This document shows positions 9,349-16,907 of a DNA stretch of 47,844 nt, in pieces (position 1 is the stretch's first letter; each line of letters begins with the position of its first letter). Origin of the DNA: Pseudomonadota bacterium (GTDB lineage Bacteria; Desulfobacterota; Desulfarculia; Desulfarculales; Desulfarculaceae); the NCBI GenBank assembly GCA_018819925.1, contig JAHJPG010000065.1:1-47844 (forward strand), written 5' to 3'. The notes under the pieces were generated by a model that searched no databases, had not been told where the DNA came from, and was given only the letters and a program-made list of their open reading frames with translations. The translations under genes were made by a program, and so were the position numbers.

Positions 9349-9567
9349 TTAAACCAAGGCGGGCGCCTGGTGCCCTTCCTTGAGAGCCTTCACCAGCGCA
9401 TTGGCCTCGCGGACCAGATCCTCCACCTTGCCCACCGCTGGTTTGGTGCTGAGGATTACATAGGCCTTTTGGTCGCAGATGGTTTTGATCTCCCAGTCAA
9501 CCGTGCCGTCCTTGTTGTCGTGGCGCTCCACGACCCACTCCGGCTTGTACTTTTCCAACATGCCCAC
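9349..9567 (-). CDS. Small hypothetical protein
   Basis: 72 residues, soluble and mixed-charge, with a predicted beta-rich first half (WVVERHDNKDGTVDWEIKTICDQKAYVILST) followed by a helix. The start is GTG at 9567, five bases after a strong GGAGGG; ATG at 9561 is also in frame. Codon use matches the chromosome. No family recognised. Confidence 0.6.
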   Translation of the reverse strand: MGMLEKYKPEWVVERHDNKDGTVDWEIKTICDQKAYVILSTKPAVGKVEDLVREANALVKALKEGHQAPALV

Positions 9568-9619
9568 TTCGGCCCTCCAGTGTAATACACTTCAATCATA
9601 GGGATTGTTCTTGGCCAGG

Positions 9620-10660
9620 TCAAGCCTCGCCATTGGTTTTCAGGTACTTGAGGACGCCGTACAAGGCGTCCACGTAGGCGGCTCCGATCTCAGGATCGAG
9701 CTTGCGGTCCAATACTCTCGGCTGGCTACAGCGTAAGCAAAGGATCCCGATCAAATCTTGTTTGGGGTCGATGTTCATCACCCGGTCATGCAATCCGTCC
9801 ATGCGCTTGCGCACGGGCCAAACGATGGTGGAGTTGTAGTGGACCCCTTTTTCAGGGTCCATTTTAATGGGCCATTCAGGGTTGTTGTAATCGTTGCGTA
9901 CGTTGTAGGCCTGCAAATCGTTGCTCATGAAGCAGGTGTCGGCCGGGTTGCGCAGCAGATGTACAAAGTCGGTGGATTGCTCCAGGAATTGGGTGGCGCT
10001 AACCGTCAGACGTTGTGACACGGGTTCACTTTCCGCGAGGGTCTTGACCATCGCCGCACTGTCATTTTGGGAGTGGAAGTCTTTGATTTTTACGTCAGTG
10101 ACGTCTTTCAAGACCAGCCAGCAGTGAGTGCCGCATATGGCGCCGAATGCCTGGGCCAGGTGCCCCAGGGACTCACAAAGCTTCTCCACGATATCCTTTG
10201 ATTTTGGTTCTTCCTCCAGCCTGGAGAACATGGCCACGAACCACACGTCGCGAAGCAACTGCAGGGCGTTGTGAACGCTGGGCAAGGACAGGGCCATGCG
10301 GGCCTGGCGGCCGAGGGTGTCCTCTATCTGTTGAACGCGGCTCCGGCATTGCTCTTCGACTTCGCGCAGGTGCGTCTGGTGGTTGTTGTCCATGGCGGTG
10401 GTTTGTCTCTTTTGGGCGAAGCTCTGGGCGATGATGCCCGCCCAGGCCAGGCCGAGCAGGACAAGGAGCCCGTAAACGATTACTTCACTGCCTGGCTGCT
10501 GGCCGGTGAGGGTCAAGTAAATGGTCAGCCCAAAAGAAGCCAGGGTCACCAGTCCGGATACGATCGTAAATACAACGTAGGCTATTTGTCCCATGAAGTG
10601 ACTCCCAAATCCTTTGCCGGTTCCAATGCTGGCGTACGCAACAAAACTTTGGCGAGTCAT
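9620..10660 (-). CDS. Membrane protein with two TM helices, coiled coil and GAF-like C-terminal domain
   Basis: 346 residues from ATG at 10660 (GGAG eight bases upstream; a longer start at 10708 is less likely). Two adjacent hydrophobic segments (about 25-50 and 57-78) are followed by a charged linker with a short coiled coil (REVEEQCRSRVQQIEDTL) and a ~220-residue cytoplasmic part. The latter has GAF-like features: helix bundle, then IVWPVRKRMDGL...DLIGILCLRC before the last helix. No kinase, cyclase or phosphatase output is present. This looks like a membrane-anchored sensory or scaffold protein. GC content is slightly lower than its neighbours. No known family assigned. Confidence 0.72.
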   Translation of the reverse strand: MTRQSFVAYASIGTGKGFGSHFMGQIAYVVFTIVSGLVTLASFGLTIYLTLTGQQPGSEVIVYGLLVLLGLAWAGIIAQSFAQKRQTTAMDNNHQTHLREVEEQCRSRVQQIEDTLGRQARMALSLPSVHNALQLLRDVWFVAMFSRLEEEPKSKDIVEKLCESLGHLAQAFGAICGTHCWLVLKDVTDVKIKDFHSQNDSAAMVKTLAESEPVSQRLTVSATQFLEQSTDFVHLLRNPADTCFMSNDLQAYNVRNDYNNPEWPIKMDPEKGVHYNSTIVWPVRKRMDGLHDRVMNIDPKQDLIGILCLRCSQPRVLDRKLDPEIGAAYVDALYGVLKYLKTNGEA

Positions 10661-10893
10661 GGCCAAACTCCGGACCTTCGGCGTTGGCGCGGCGGCGCTA
10701 ACACACAAAGGGCCTGCCAGGACTTACGTCCCGGCGAGTGCCAGCCAATCATGAGCTGGGGGGTGCCGATCATGGGCAAGGGCGGTCAGGTTGCGACCGC
10801 AACGAAAAATATCAGTCCTCAGGACTGAGTGTCAATCATTTTTACACGGGCGTGACCATGGGGTCAAGAGGGCAGATTTTGCCGCGCCCGTTT

Positions 10894-12336
10894 TCACCGG
10901 CCATTTTCTTCGGCGGAGCGGCTGCGGCTGCGGTAGCGCAGGCCGCCCAGCTTTTTAAGCTTTTGCACCAGGGTGGTGCGGTTGAGGCCCAGCAGGGAGG
11001 CGGCCTGGGCCTTCACCCCGCCGCTCTGCTCCAGGGCCTGGGCGATGAGGCGCCGCTCTATCTGCTCCAGGGCTGTTTTCAGGTTCAGGCCGCCCGGGGG
11101 CAGCTCAAAGGCCGGCAGCTCGTCGTCGCCTTCGGTTGCCGGCTGGGGGGCCTGGTCGAAAAGCTTGGGGGGCAGGGCCTCGGGGCCGATGACCTCGCCT
11201 TCGGCCAGCACCACCAGGCGCTCCAAAAGGTTTTCCAACTCGCGCACGTTGCCCGGCCAGGAATAGCGCAGCAGGCGCTCGGCCACCTCGGGGTGCAGCT
11301 CCTTGCGCTCCAGGCCCTTTTGCTGGGACAGGCGCTCCAGGAAGTGCTGGCAAAGCAGGGGTATGTCGCTACGCCGCTCCCTGAGGGGAGGCACCAGAAT
11401 GGGCACCACGTTGAGGCGGAAATAGAGGTCTTCGCGGAAATCCCCGCTGGCCACCCGGGAAGCCAGGTCCTGGTTGGTGGCGGCCACGATGCGCAGGTCC
11501 ACCTCGATGGTGCGGGTGCCGCCCACCCGCTCGAAGGCGTGCTCCTGCAACACCCTGAGGATCTTCACCTGGAGCAGGGGGGGCATGTCGCCGATTTCGT
11601 CCAGGAAGATGGTGCCCCCCTGGGCCAGCTCGAAGCGCCCCACCCGGCTGCGCACCGCCCCGGTGAAGGCCCCCCGCTCGTGGCCGAACAACTCGCTTTC
11701 CAACAGCTCGCTGGGGATGGCACCGCAGTTCACCGGCACCAGGGGAAACTCCCGGCGGGTGGATTGGTGGTGGATGGCCCGGGCCACCAATTCCTTGCCG
11801 GTGCCGCTTTCGCCCAGGATCAACACGGTGCTGTCGGTGGGGGCCACCTTGTGGATCAGGCGGAAAACCTGCTGCATGGCCCGGCTCTGGCCCATCAGGT
11901 TTTCCACGTCGTAGCTCACCGAGACTTGGCGGCGGCGGCGGGCCCCCTGGCGGCGCTGGCGGCGGTGCTCGAGGGCCGCCTCCACCACCGCCAAAAGCTC
12001 CTCCTGGCCGCCGGGGGTGGCCAGGTAGTTGAAGGCCCCCTGGTGCAGGGCGGCCACCGCCGCATCGGCCTGGGGCTCATCGCTGAACACGGTGACCACC
12101 GTTTCGGGGAACAGTTCCACCAGGCGCTCCAGGAAGGGGCCGGTGGATTTGCCCCCCAGGCGTTCGGTCAGTAGCACCAGGTCGAAATAGCTCTGGTCGG
12201 CCAGGGCCAGGGCCTGGTCGGGGTCGGCGGCGACGCTCACCACGAAGCCCCGCCCTTCCAGCCACTGCTGAAAGGACTTGCCCTGGGTCTTGGTGCGGGC
12301 CACCAGCAGGATGGATATGGGGGCGGTGGAGGCCAT
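10894..12336 (-). CDS. Sigma-54-dependent transcriptional activator with degenerate receiver
   Basis: 480 residues. The N-terminal ~120 residues fold like a receiver, but the acidic pocket is missing (LLVARTK where DD is usual) and the phospho-acceptor position is Thr57 (DLVLLTE), so phosphorylation is not expected. The AAA+ domain is intact: Walker A GESGTGKE (175-182), the sigma-54 contact loop GAFTGA (222-227) and Walker B FLDEIGD (244-250). A Fis-type helix-turn-helix ends the protein (QAASLLGLNRTTLVQKLKKL). It should open sigma-54 promoters; target genes are not evident and no -24/-12 site was confirmed next to it. Ribosome site GGAAGG precedes ATG. Confidence 0.92.
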   Translation of the reverse strand: MASTAPISILLVARTKTQGKSFQQWLEGRGFVVSVAADPDQALALADQSYFDLVLLTERLGGKSTGPFLERLVELFPETVVTVFSDEPQADAAVAALHQGAFNYLATPGGQEELLAVVEAALEHRRQRRQGARRRRQVSVSYDVENLMGQSRAMQQVFRLIHKVAPTDSTVLILGESGTGKELVARAIHHQSTRREFPLVPVNCGAIPSELLESELFGHERGAFTGAVRSRVGRFELAQGGTIFLDEIGDMPPLLQVKILRVLQEHAFERVGGTRTIEVDLRIVAATNQDLASRVASGDFREDLYFRLNVVPILVPPLRERRSDIPLLCQHFLERLSQQKGLERKELHPEVAERLLRYSWPGNVRELENLLERLVVLAEGEVIGPEALPPKLFDQAPQPATEGDDELPAFELPPGGLNLKTALEQIERRLIAQALEQSGGVKAQAASLLGLNRTTLVQKLKKLGGLRYRSRSRSAEENGR

Positions 12337-12455
12337 GGACCTTCCTCTCCGGCGCGGCGCGCCGTCCCCATTGTGGTTTATGGGCCGGCGATTTACAAGG
12401 GGTTAGGCCGGCTTCGCCAAACGGCCGGTGGCCGGAGCCCGGCCTCGCTTGGCGG

Positions 12456-12881
12456 CTAGGTCTTTTTCCTGGCCTTTGCCGCCTTCATGCCCTGGAACCA
12501 GGCGTTGGACTCGGCAGAGAACAGCATCACCAAGGCCACCAGTTGCAGGATCACCTGCACTATGTCCATGACCGCGGCCGCGCCGAGGGGCGCGCCTGAG
12601 ACCAGGCCGACGACCATCATGACCGTGCCGATGATATAGAGCACCAAAAAGGTGATGCGGGCCCAGTTGCGGCCCTTGCCGATCATGAAAATAAAGAAGA
12701 GCATCACCGCTAAGATGACCACCACGATGGCCACGGCGGCTCCGGCCTGGCCCTCGCTTCCCAGGTGAGAAATGGCGGGCGCACCCAACAAGGTGCGCAG
12801 CACTCCCAAGCCCCAGGCCACATAGAGCAGCACGATGGCGGTGTTGGCCTTGCTGGGCCGGGCGGCGGGCGAAGCGGTCAT
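12456..12881 (-). CDS. Small integral membrane protein, hypothetical
   Basis: 141 residues from ATG at 12881, six bases after GGGAGG. Four hydrophobic segments: about 15-32, 45-67, 73-95 and 100-120, with a Lys-rich tail ending KARKKT. The pattern LYVAWGLGVLRTLLG...GKGRNWARITFLVLYIIG resembles the small four-helix membrane proteins that bacteria often carry singly, but no specific function is known to me. A 30-residue-longer start at 12971 would overlap the region of the divergent promoter and lacks a ribosome site. Confidence 0.7.
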   Translation of the reverse strand: MTASPAARPSKANTAIVLLYVAWGLGVLRTLLGAPAISHLGSEGQAGAAVAIVVVILAVMLFFIFMIGKGRNWARITFLVLYIIGTVMMVVGLVSGAPLGAAAVMDIVQVILQLVALVMLFSAESNAWFQGMKAAKARKKT

Positions 12882-12987
12882 GAGTGTCCTCCCTGAATCT
12901 GGGCGCAGATAAAAACCCGCGGGCAGGACGGGACGATATTTCATCCTATGGACTCGCGTTCCAAGGGTCAATGTTTTTGGGCTGATC

Positions 12988-13015
12988 TTGACAGGCCCAT
13001 TTTCCTGCTTATCAT
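12988..13015 (+). promoter_or_regulatory. Sigma-70 promoter for the FmdB-family gene
   Basis: TTGACA at 12988-12993 and TATCAT at 13010-13015, spaced by 16 bases, lie about 30 bases before the FmdB start at 13046. This is the best sigma-70 match noticed in the chromosomal part of the window. Confidence 0.65.
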
Positions 13016-13045
13016 TAATATCAATGACAAACCGGAGGAATTGCC

Positions 13046-13258
13046 GTGCCCATCTATGAGTACAAATGCAACAAATGCGGCCATCAGTACGAGGCCTTGG
13101 TCATGGGCAGCGCCGATTCGGTGGAGTGCGACAAGTGCGGCTCCAAGAAAAAGGAGCGCCTCATGAGCTGCTTCAGCTCGGCCGGCAAGGGGTTCGGCTC
13201 CCTGGCCGAGTCCGCGGCGGCCTCCAACTCCGGCTGCGGCGGCTCGGGCTTTTCCTGA
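13046..13258 (+). CDS. FmdB-family zinc-ribbon regulatory protein
   Basis: 70 residues. MPIYEYKCNKCGHQYE with CxxC at 8-11 and a second CxxC at 28-31 (ECDKCGSK) form the zinc ribbon typical of the FmdB family. A Ser/Gly-rich tail (SNSGCGGSGFS) is also usual. Members are predicted regulators, first named for amidase/formamidase operons, but most are unlinked to any target. Start is GTG at 13046 with GGAGG seven bases upstream. Single gene with its own promoter and a downstream hairpin. Confidence 0.88.
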   Translation: MPIYEYKCNKCGHQYEALVMGSADSVECDKCGSKKKERLMSCFSSAGKGFGSLAESAAASNSGCGGSGFS

Positions 13259-13301
13259 GCGGGCTAACATGGGCGGCGCGGTCTGCGCCGTGAGCACAAC
13301 C

Positions 13302-13327
13302 AACCCCTTCCGGCCCCGGAGGGGGTT
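13302..13327. terminator. Hairpin between convergent FmdB and Yip1 genes
   Basis: A near-perfect inverted repeat (AACCCCTTCCGG / CCGGAGGGGGTT, one G-T pair) lies between the two convergent genes. The T-run is short on the plus side, so this is a probable but not strong terminator that may serve both strands. Confidence 0.5.
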
Positions 13328-13329
13328 TG

Positions 13330-13860
13330 CTATTGGAACAGGGCCCCGGCCCCCGCGAGGGACAGGGCCAGGGAAAATATCACAGGGATGAGGTTGGCCA
13401 CCAGGGACAGGCGGGTGGTGGTGCGGTGAACCGCGGCCAGGCCGTAGACCAAAATCACCAGGTTCCATACCGCGAAGGCGGCCATGCCCGCGAAGGGGAT
13501 CATGGTGAGCAGGGCCGGGGCCTGGGCGTAGCAGGCCACCCTTAGGGTGGTCCCCAGGTTTTTGCCCGCCGCTCCCAGGGTCATGAACATCACGTGGATG
13601 ATGAGAGCGTTCAGCGGCATGAAGGCCAGGAGCACCAGCCAGGGCACCGGCCCGGCCGGGGATAGCCCCAGGGGCCACATCACCGCCCCGGGGAGCAGGG
13701 TGCAGATCACCGCGAAGACGGCCGCCGGGATCAGCCTCCCCCGGGGAGCGGCGGCGAAGCTGGCCTGGGGGTGACGGGCCACGGCCCACATGGTGGCCGG
13801 CAGGCCCCGGAGGGGGCCGCCGCCGGTCTCCCAGGGCAGGGGACGGGGCTCAATGGCCAC
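13330..13860 (-). CDS. Yip1-domain membrane protein
   Basis: 176 residues with four to five hydrophobic helices. The LNALIIHVMFMTLGAAGKNLGTTLRVACYAQAPALLTMIPFAG part is the Yip1 signature, in which a conserved 'CYAQAP' segment precedes a membrane helix. The start is GTG at 13860, a few bases after the stop of the preceding Yip1 gene, so translation is likely coupled. Bacterial Yip1 proteins are poorly understood; they are integral membrane proteins of unknown cargo. Second of two paralogous Yip1 genes in a row. Confidence 0.72.
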   Translation of the reverse strand: MAIEPRPLPWETGGGPLRGLPATMWAVARHPQASFAAAPRGRLIPAAVFAVICTLLPGAVMWPLGLSPAGPVPWLVLLAFMPLNALIIHVMFMTLGAAGKNLGTTLRVACYAQAPALLTMIPFAGMAAFAVWNLVILVYGLAAVHRTTTRLSLVANLIPVIFSLALSLAGAGALFQ

Positions 13861-13863
13861 CGC

Positions 13864-14484
13864 CTAGGCCCCCATGCCCAGGCTGGCCAGGAGCATCCCC
13901 AGCAGGAAGAAGCCGATCATGGGCAGCACCACCCCCAGGATGGCGCTGCGCTTATCCTGGCCCAGGCCCACGGTCAGGGCGGTGGCCAAGACGTAGACGT
14001 TCCACAGCAGGTGCGCGAAGATGCCCACCATGGGCAAAAGCAGGGCCGCGGTGGTCACCTGGCTGTAGCAAACCAGGCGCAGCACCAGGGCAAAGGGCGG
14101 GGAGGGCCGCCCCTTGGCCAGGATTCTAAGGGTCAGATGCACCGCCCCGCTGTAGATGGGCAAAAACACCACCGCCTGCACCAGCATGCCCAGGATGCCC
14201 CACAACAGCACCGCCACCCCGCCAGCGGGGCCCGCGATCCAGGCCAGGTGCAGCAGGTAGCGGGCCAAAAACACCAGCAGCCACAGCCCCACCGCGAAGC
14301 CGGCCCAACGGGGCCAGGAGGCCGCCGGCTGGGCGGCCAGGGCCCAGCGCGGCCGGGCCATGATGCCGTAAGCAGTGGCGAAAAACGCCTTGATCCCGGC
14401 TCCCGGGACCTCCCAGGGCATCATGATGGGTGGCGGGGGCGGAACCTGGGGAGCCTCCGGGGCGTCAATAGGGCTGTCAGGCAA
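13864..14484 (-). CDS. Yip1-domain membrane protein with Pro-rich N-terminus
   Basis: 206 residues. A Pro-rich cytoplasmic head (PEAPQVPPPPP) precedes an amphipathic stretch and five hydrophobic helices. The Yip1-type segment is LRILAKGRPSPPFALVLRLVCYSQVTTAALLLPMVG. Its start overlaps the end of the upstream crotonase gene by 8 bases (14477-14484), and its end lies 3 bases before the next Yip1 start, so the three genes form one operon. It is a clear paralogue of the downstream gene; the pair may form a hetero-oligomer (inference). Confidence 0.72.
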   Translation of the reverse strand: MPDSPIDAPEAPQVPPPPPIMMPWEVPGAGIKAFFATAYGIMARPRWALAAQPAASWPRWAGFAVGLWLLVFLARYLLHLAWIAGPAGGVAVLLWGILGMLVQAVVFLPIYSGAVHLTLRILAKGRPSPPFALVLRLVCYSQVTTAALLLPMVGIFAHLLWNVYVLATALTVGLGQDKRSAILGVVLPMIGFFLLGMLLASLGMGA

Positions 14485-15271
14485 AGTTTGGTTTCCTTTT
14501 CTCGAAAAAGGCGGCGATGCCTTCGGCGAAATCGGGTTGGTCGCTCAGGCGGCACAGGCTCTGGCGCTCGTTTTCCATCACTGTTTCCAGGTCCCCGAAC
14601 AAGGCCTGGTTGAGCAGGGCCTTGGTCTGGGCCAGGGCGGTGGCCGGCCCTTTGGCCAGCCTCTGGGCCACGGCCAGGGCCTCATCCACCACCACCTCGG
14701 GCTCCACCACCCGGTTAACCAGGCCCCAGGCCTGGGCCGTGGCCGCGTCTATGGTCTGGGAGAGCATGAAGAAGGCGCTGGCCCGCTGCACCCCCAGCAA
14801 ACGGGTGATGAGCGCGGTGCTGCCGCCGTCGGGGCTCACGGCTATGCGGATGTAGCCCGGGTCGAATACGGCTTTTCGGCTGGCCACCACCAGGTCGCAA
14901 GAAAGGGCCCAGCCGATGCCCCCGCCGCTGACCACCCCGTTGAGGGCGCAGACCACCGGCTGGGGCAGGCGGCGCAGGGTGGTTATGGAGCGGTGCAACA
15001 TGGCGGCCAGCTCGGAGAAGAATATTCCCGGTTTCAGGCCGCTGCCCAGCGCCTCGGCCATCTTGCGCACGTTGCCCCCGCCGCTGAAGGCCTTGCCCGC
15101 CCCGGTGAGCACCAGGGCCCTCACTTGGGGGTCGGCGCCCGCCTCTTCCAGGGCCTGGATCAGCTCCGGCCCGCTGCCGTAATCCAGGGGATTGAAGATT
15201 TCAGGCTGGTTCAGGGTGAGCAGGCGCACCGGCCCGCGGTCCTCCACCAACAAAGTTTTATACTCGCCCAT
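14477..15271 (-). CDS. Enoyl-CoA hydratase/isomerase family protein (PaaG-like)
   Basis: 264 residues. Crotonase landmarks: FSGGGNVRKM (first oxyanion region), CALNGVVSGGGIGWALSCD (second), and IAVSPDGGSTALITRLLG. Both hydratase glutamates are Gly here, while an Asp is present in SPDGGST, the position used as the acid/base in PaaG-like enoyl-CoA isomerases. A cis-trans or double-bond isomerase acting on an acyl-CoA is therefore favoured over a hydratase. AGGAG six bases before ATG supports the start. It heads the operon with two Yip1 membrane genes, an unusual pairing with no obvious metabolic link. Confidence 0.85.
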   Translation of the reverse strand: MGEYKTLLVEDRGPVRLLTLNQPEIFNPLDYGSGPELIQALEEAGADPQVRALVLTGAGKAFSGGGNVRKMAEALGSGLKPGIFFSELAAMLHRSITTLRRLPQPVVCALNGVVSGGGIGWALSCDLVVASRKAVFDPGYIRIAVSPDGGSTALITRLLGVQRASAFFMLSQTIDAATAQAWGLVNRVVEPEVVVDEALAVAQRLAKGPATALAQTKALLNQALFGDLETVMENERQSLCRLSDQPDFAEGIAAFFEKRKPNFA

Positions 15272-15405
15272 GGCCTTCTCCTAAGCTATATGCGCCAAGG
15301 CCTCCAGCATAGAGCGAGCGCCCGGGGCCGTCAAGGCATGGCGGCCTTGCTAAAGCCGTCCAGCTTTGTTAGTTTTGGGCCACCCTTAAGTAGCGAGATA
15401 GCCTC

Positions 15406-16905
15406 ATGCCCAAGGTGCTTTCCAGCCCCAAGCTGCCCACCGGAAAGGGAGGCGGCCGCCGCAATTTCCGCCTTTCGCCCCTGGAGATCGGGGTGGCCGT
15501 TTTGGTGGCCATGGGCGGCGTGTATTTGATCTACGTGCTTTTGAGCGGCCTGTTCGGCGGCGCGGCCGAGGCGCCGGCGCCCGCCGGCGGACCGGTGGGC
15601 CAGGGCATCAGCCCCGCCCGCCTGGACAAGGTGCTCAGCGCCGCCGAGGGGGCCGGGCGCCAGCTCCAGGATCTTGAAAAGCGCTTGGTGGAGATGGACA
15701 AGCGCTTGCAACAGGCCGGCCAACAGGGCGGAGCCCCGGCCGCCGTGGGCGGCGACCCCAAGCTGGCCGCCCGGGTGGAGGCCCTGGAGAAAAAACTGGC
15801 CGGCCTGCCCGTTGCCCCGGCGGGCAAGGGCAAGGTGGCGGCCGATCCCAAGCTGGCCGCCCGCCTGGACAAGCTGGAAAAGAGCCTGGCCTCGCTGCAA
15901 AAGCAAAACCAGGACCAGGCCAAGGCCCTGAGCGGGGATCAGGCCAAGCTGGCGCCCCAGGTGGCCGGGTTGGAAAAAGCCCTGGCCTCCTTGCAAAAGC
16001 AGAATCAGGACCTGGCCAAGGACCTTAAAAAACTGGAGCCCCCCAAGGCCCAGGCCAAGCTGGCCGCCCGTGTGGCCGAGCTGGAAAAACAGGCCAAGGC
16101 CAAGACGGCCGCCGCGCCCCCGGCCCCGGACAAGTTGGACCAGCGCCTGGCCTCCCTGGAAAAGCAGGTGAAGGCCCTCTCCCAAGGGCCCGCCCCCAAG
16201 GGCGGGGCTCCGGCCGCGCCCGGGCTGGCCCAGCGGGTGGAGGGCCAGGGCAAGGTGTTGGCCGGGCTCACCACCAACTTGGGCCAGATCCAGCGCTCTC
16301 AGGAGCGCCTGGAGAAACAGGTGGGGGCCCTGGCCACCGCCGGACCGGCGGCAATTAGGGGAGGAGCCCCCCTGGCCTCGCCCCTGCTGGCCCAGCGCCT
16401 CGGCGGCCTGGAAAAGCAGATTGCCTCCCTGGCCCAAGCCCAGGCCCGGCCCTCCCGCCAGGAATTGGCCGCGGCCAAGCGTTTGGCCGAGATGGAAAAG
16501 TCGCTGAACGAGGTGAAGAAACAGGCGGCCGCCGCCACCAGGGCCGATCCCAGGCTCAACTCCCGCATCAACTCCCTGGAGAAAAAGGTGGCCGCCGAAA
16601 CCAGCGAGGGGCGCGCCCTGGACCGCCGCTTGGACCTTCTGGAGAAAAAGCTCACCGCCGTGGCCGCCCGTCCCGCCTCGGCCCCAGCCGTTCGTCCGGC
16701 CACGGCCCCAGCCGTCCGTCCCGCCCCAGCGGCGGAGCCCAAAACGGTTCGCATCGTGCATGTGGTGCGCCCTGGCCAGACTCTTTACGGCCTGGCCCGC
16801 GGCTATGGGGTGAAGATGAGGCAGATCAAGGAGTGGAACCCCAACCTGGGCGCCCGGGACAAGCTCTACATCGGGGAGAAGCTGGTGATTGTAGTCAGGA
16901 AGTAG
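15406..16905 (+). CDS. Membrane-anchored coiled-coil protein with C-terminal LysM
   Basis: 499 residues. One membrane helix at about 27-50 with a short basic cytoplasmic tail. The long middle (about 75-420) is a string of degenerate coiled-coil repeats of the LAARVEALEKKLA and LEKSLASLQKQNQDQAKAL kind, separated by Ala/Gly/Pro linkers. A Pro/Ala spacer (VRPATAPAVRPA) leads to a LysM domain at about 453-498 (VVRPGQTLYGLARGYGV...WNPNLGARDKLYIGEKLVI). The layout fits a periplasmic stalk that reaches from the inner membrane to peptidoglycan. No enzymatic domain is present. It is followed within 3 bases by the tRNA nucleotidyltransferase gene. Confidence 0.85.
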   Translation: MPKVLSSPKLPTGKGGGRRNFRLSPLEIGVAVLVAMGGVYLIYVLLSGLFGGAAEAPAPAGGPVGQGISPARLDKVLSAAEGAGRQLQDLEKRLVEMDKRLQQAGQQGGAPAAVGGDPKLAARVEALEKKLAGLPVAPAGKGKVAADPKLAARLDKLEKSLASLQKQNQDQAKALSGDQAKLAPQVAGLEKALASLQKQNQDLAKDLKKLEPPKAQAKLAARVAELEKQAKAKTAAAPPAPDKLDQRLASLEKQVKALSQGPAPKGGAPAAPGLAQRVEGQGKVLAGLTTNLGQIQRSQERLEKQVGALATAGPAAIRGGAPLASPLLAQRLGGLEKQIASLAQAQARPSRQELAAAKRLAEMEKSLNEVKKQAAAATRADPRLNSRINSLEKKVAAETSEGRALDRRLDLLEKKLTAVAARPASAPAVRPATAPAVRPAPAAEPKTVRIVHVVRPGQTLYGLARGYGVKMRQIKEWNPNLGARDKLYIGEKLVIVVRK

Positions 16906-16907
16906 CC

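Noticed and set aside
10738-12174. Long plus-strand open frame opposite the sigma-54 activator
   Set aside because: High-GC shadow of a gene with full AAA+ motifs; Gln/His/Gly-rich and without domain.
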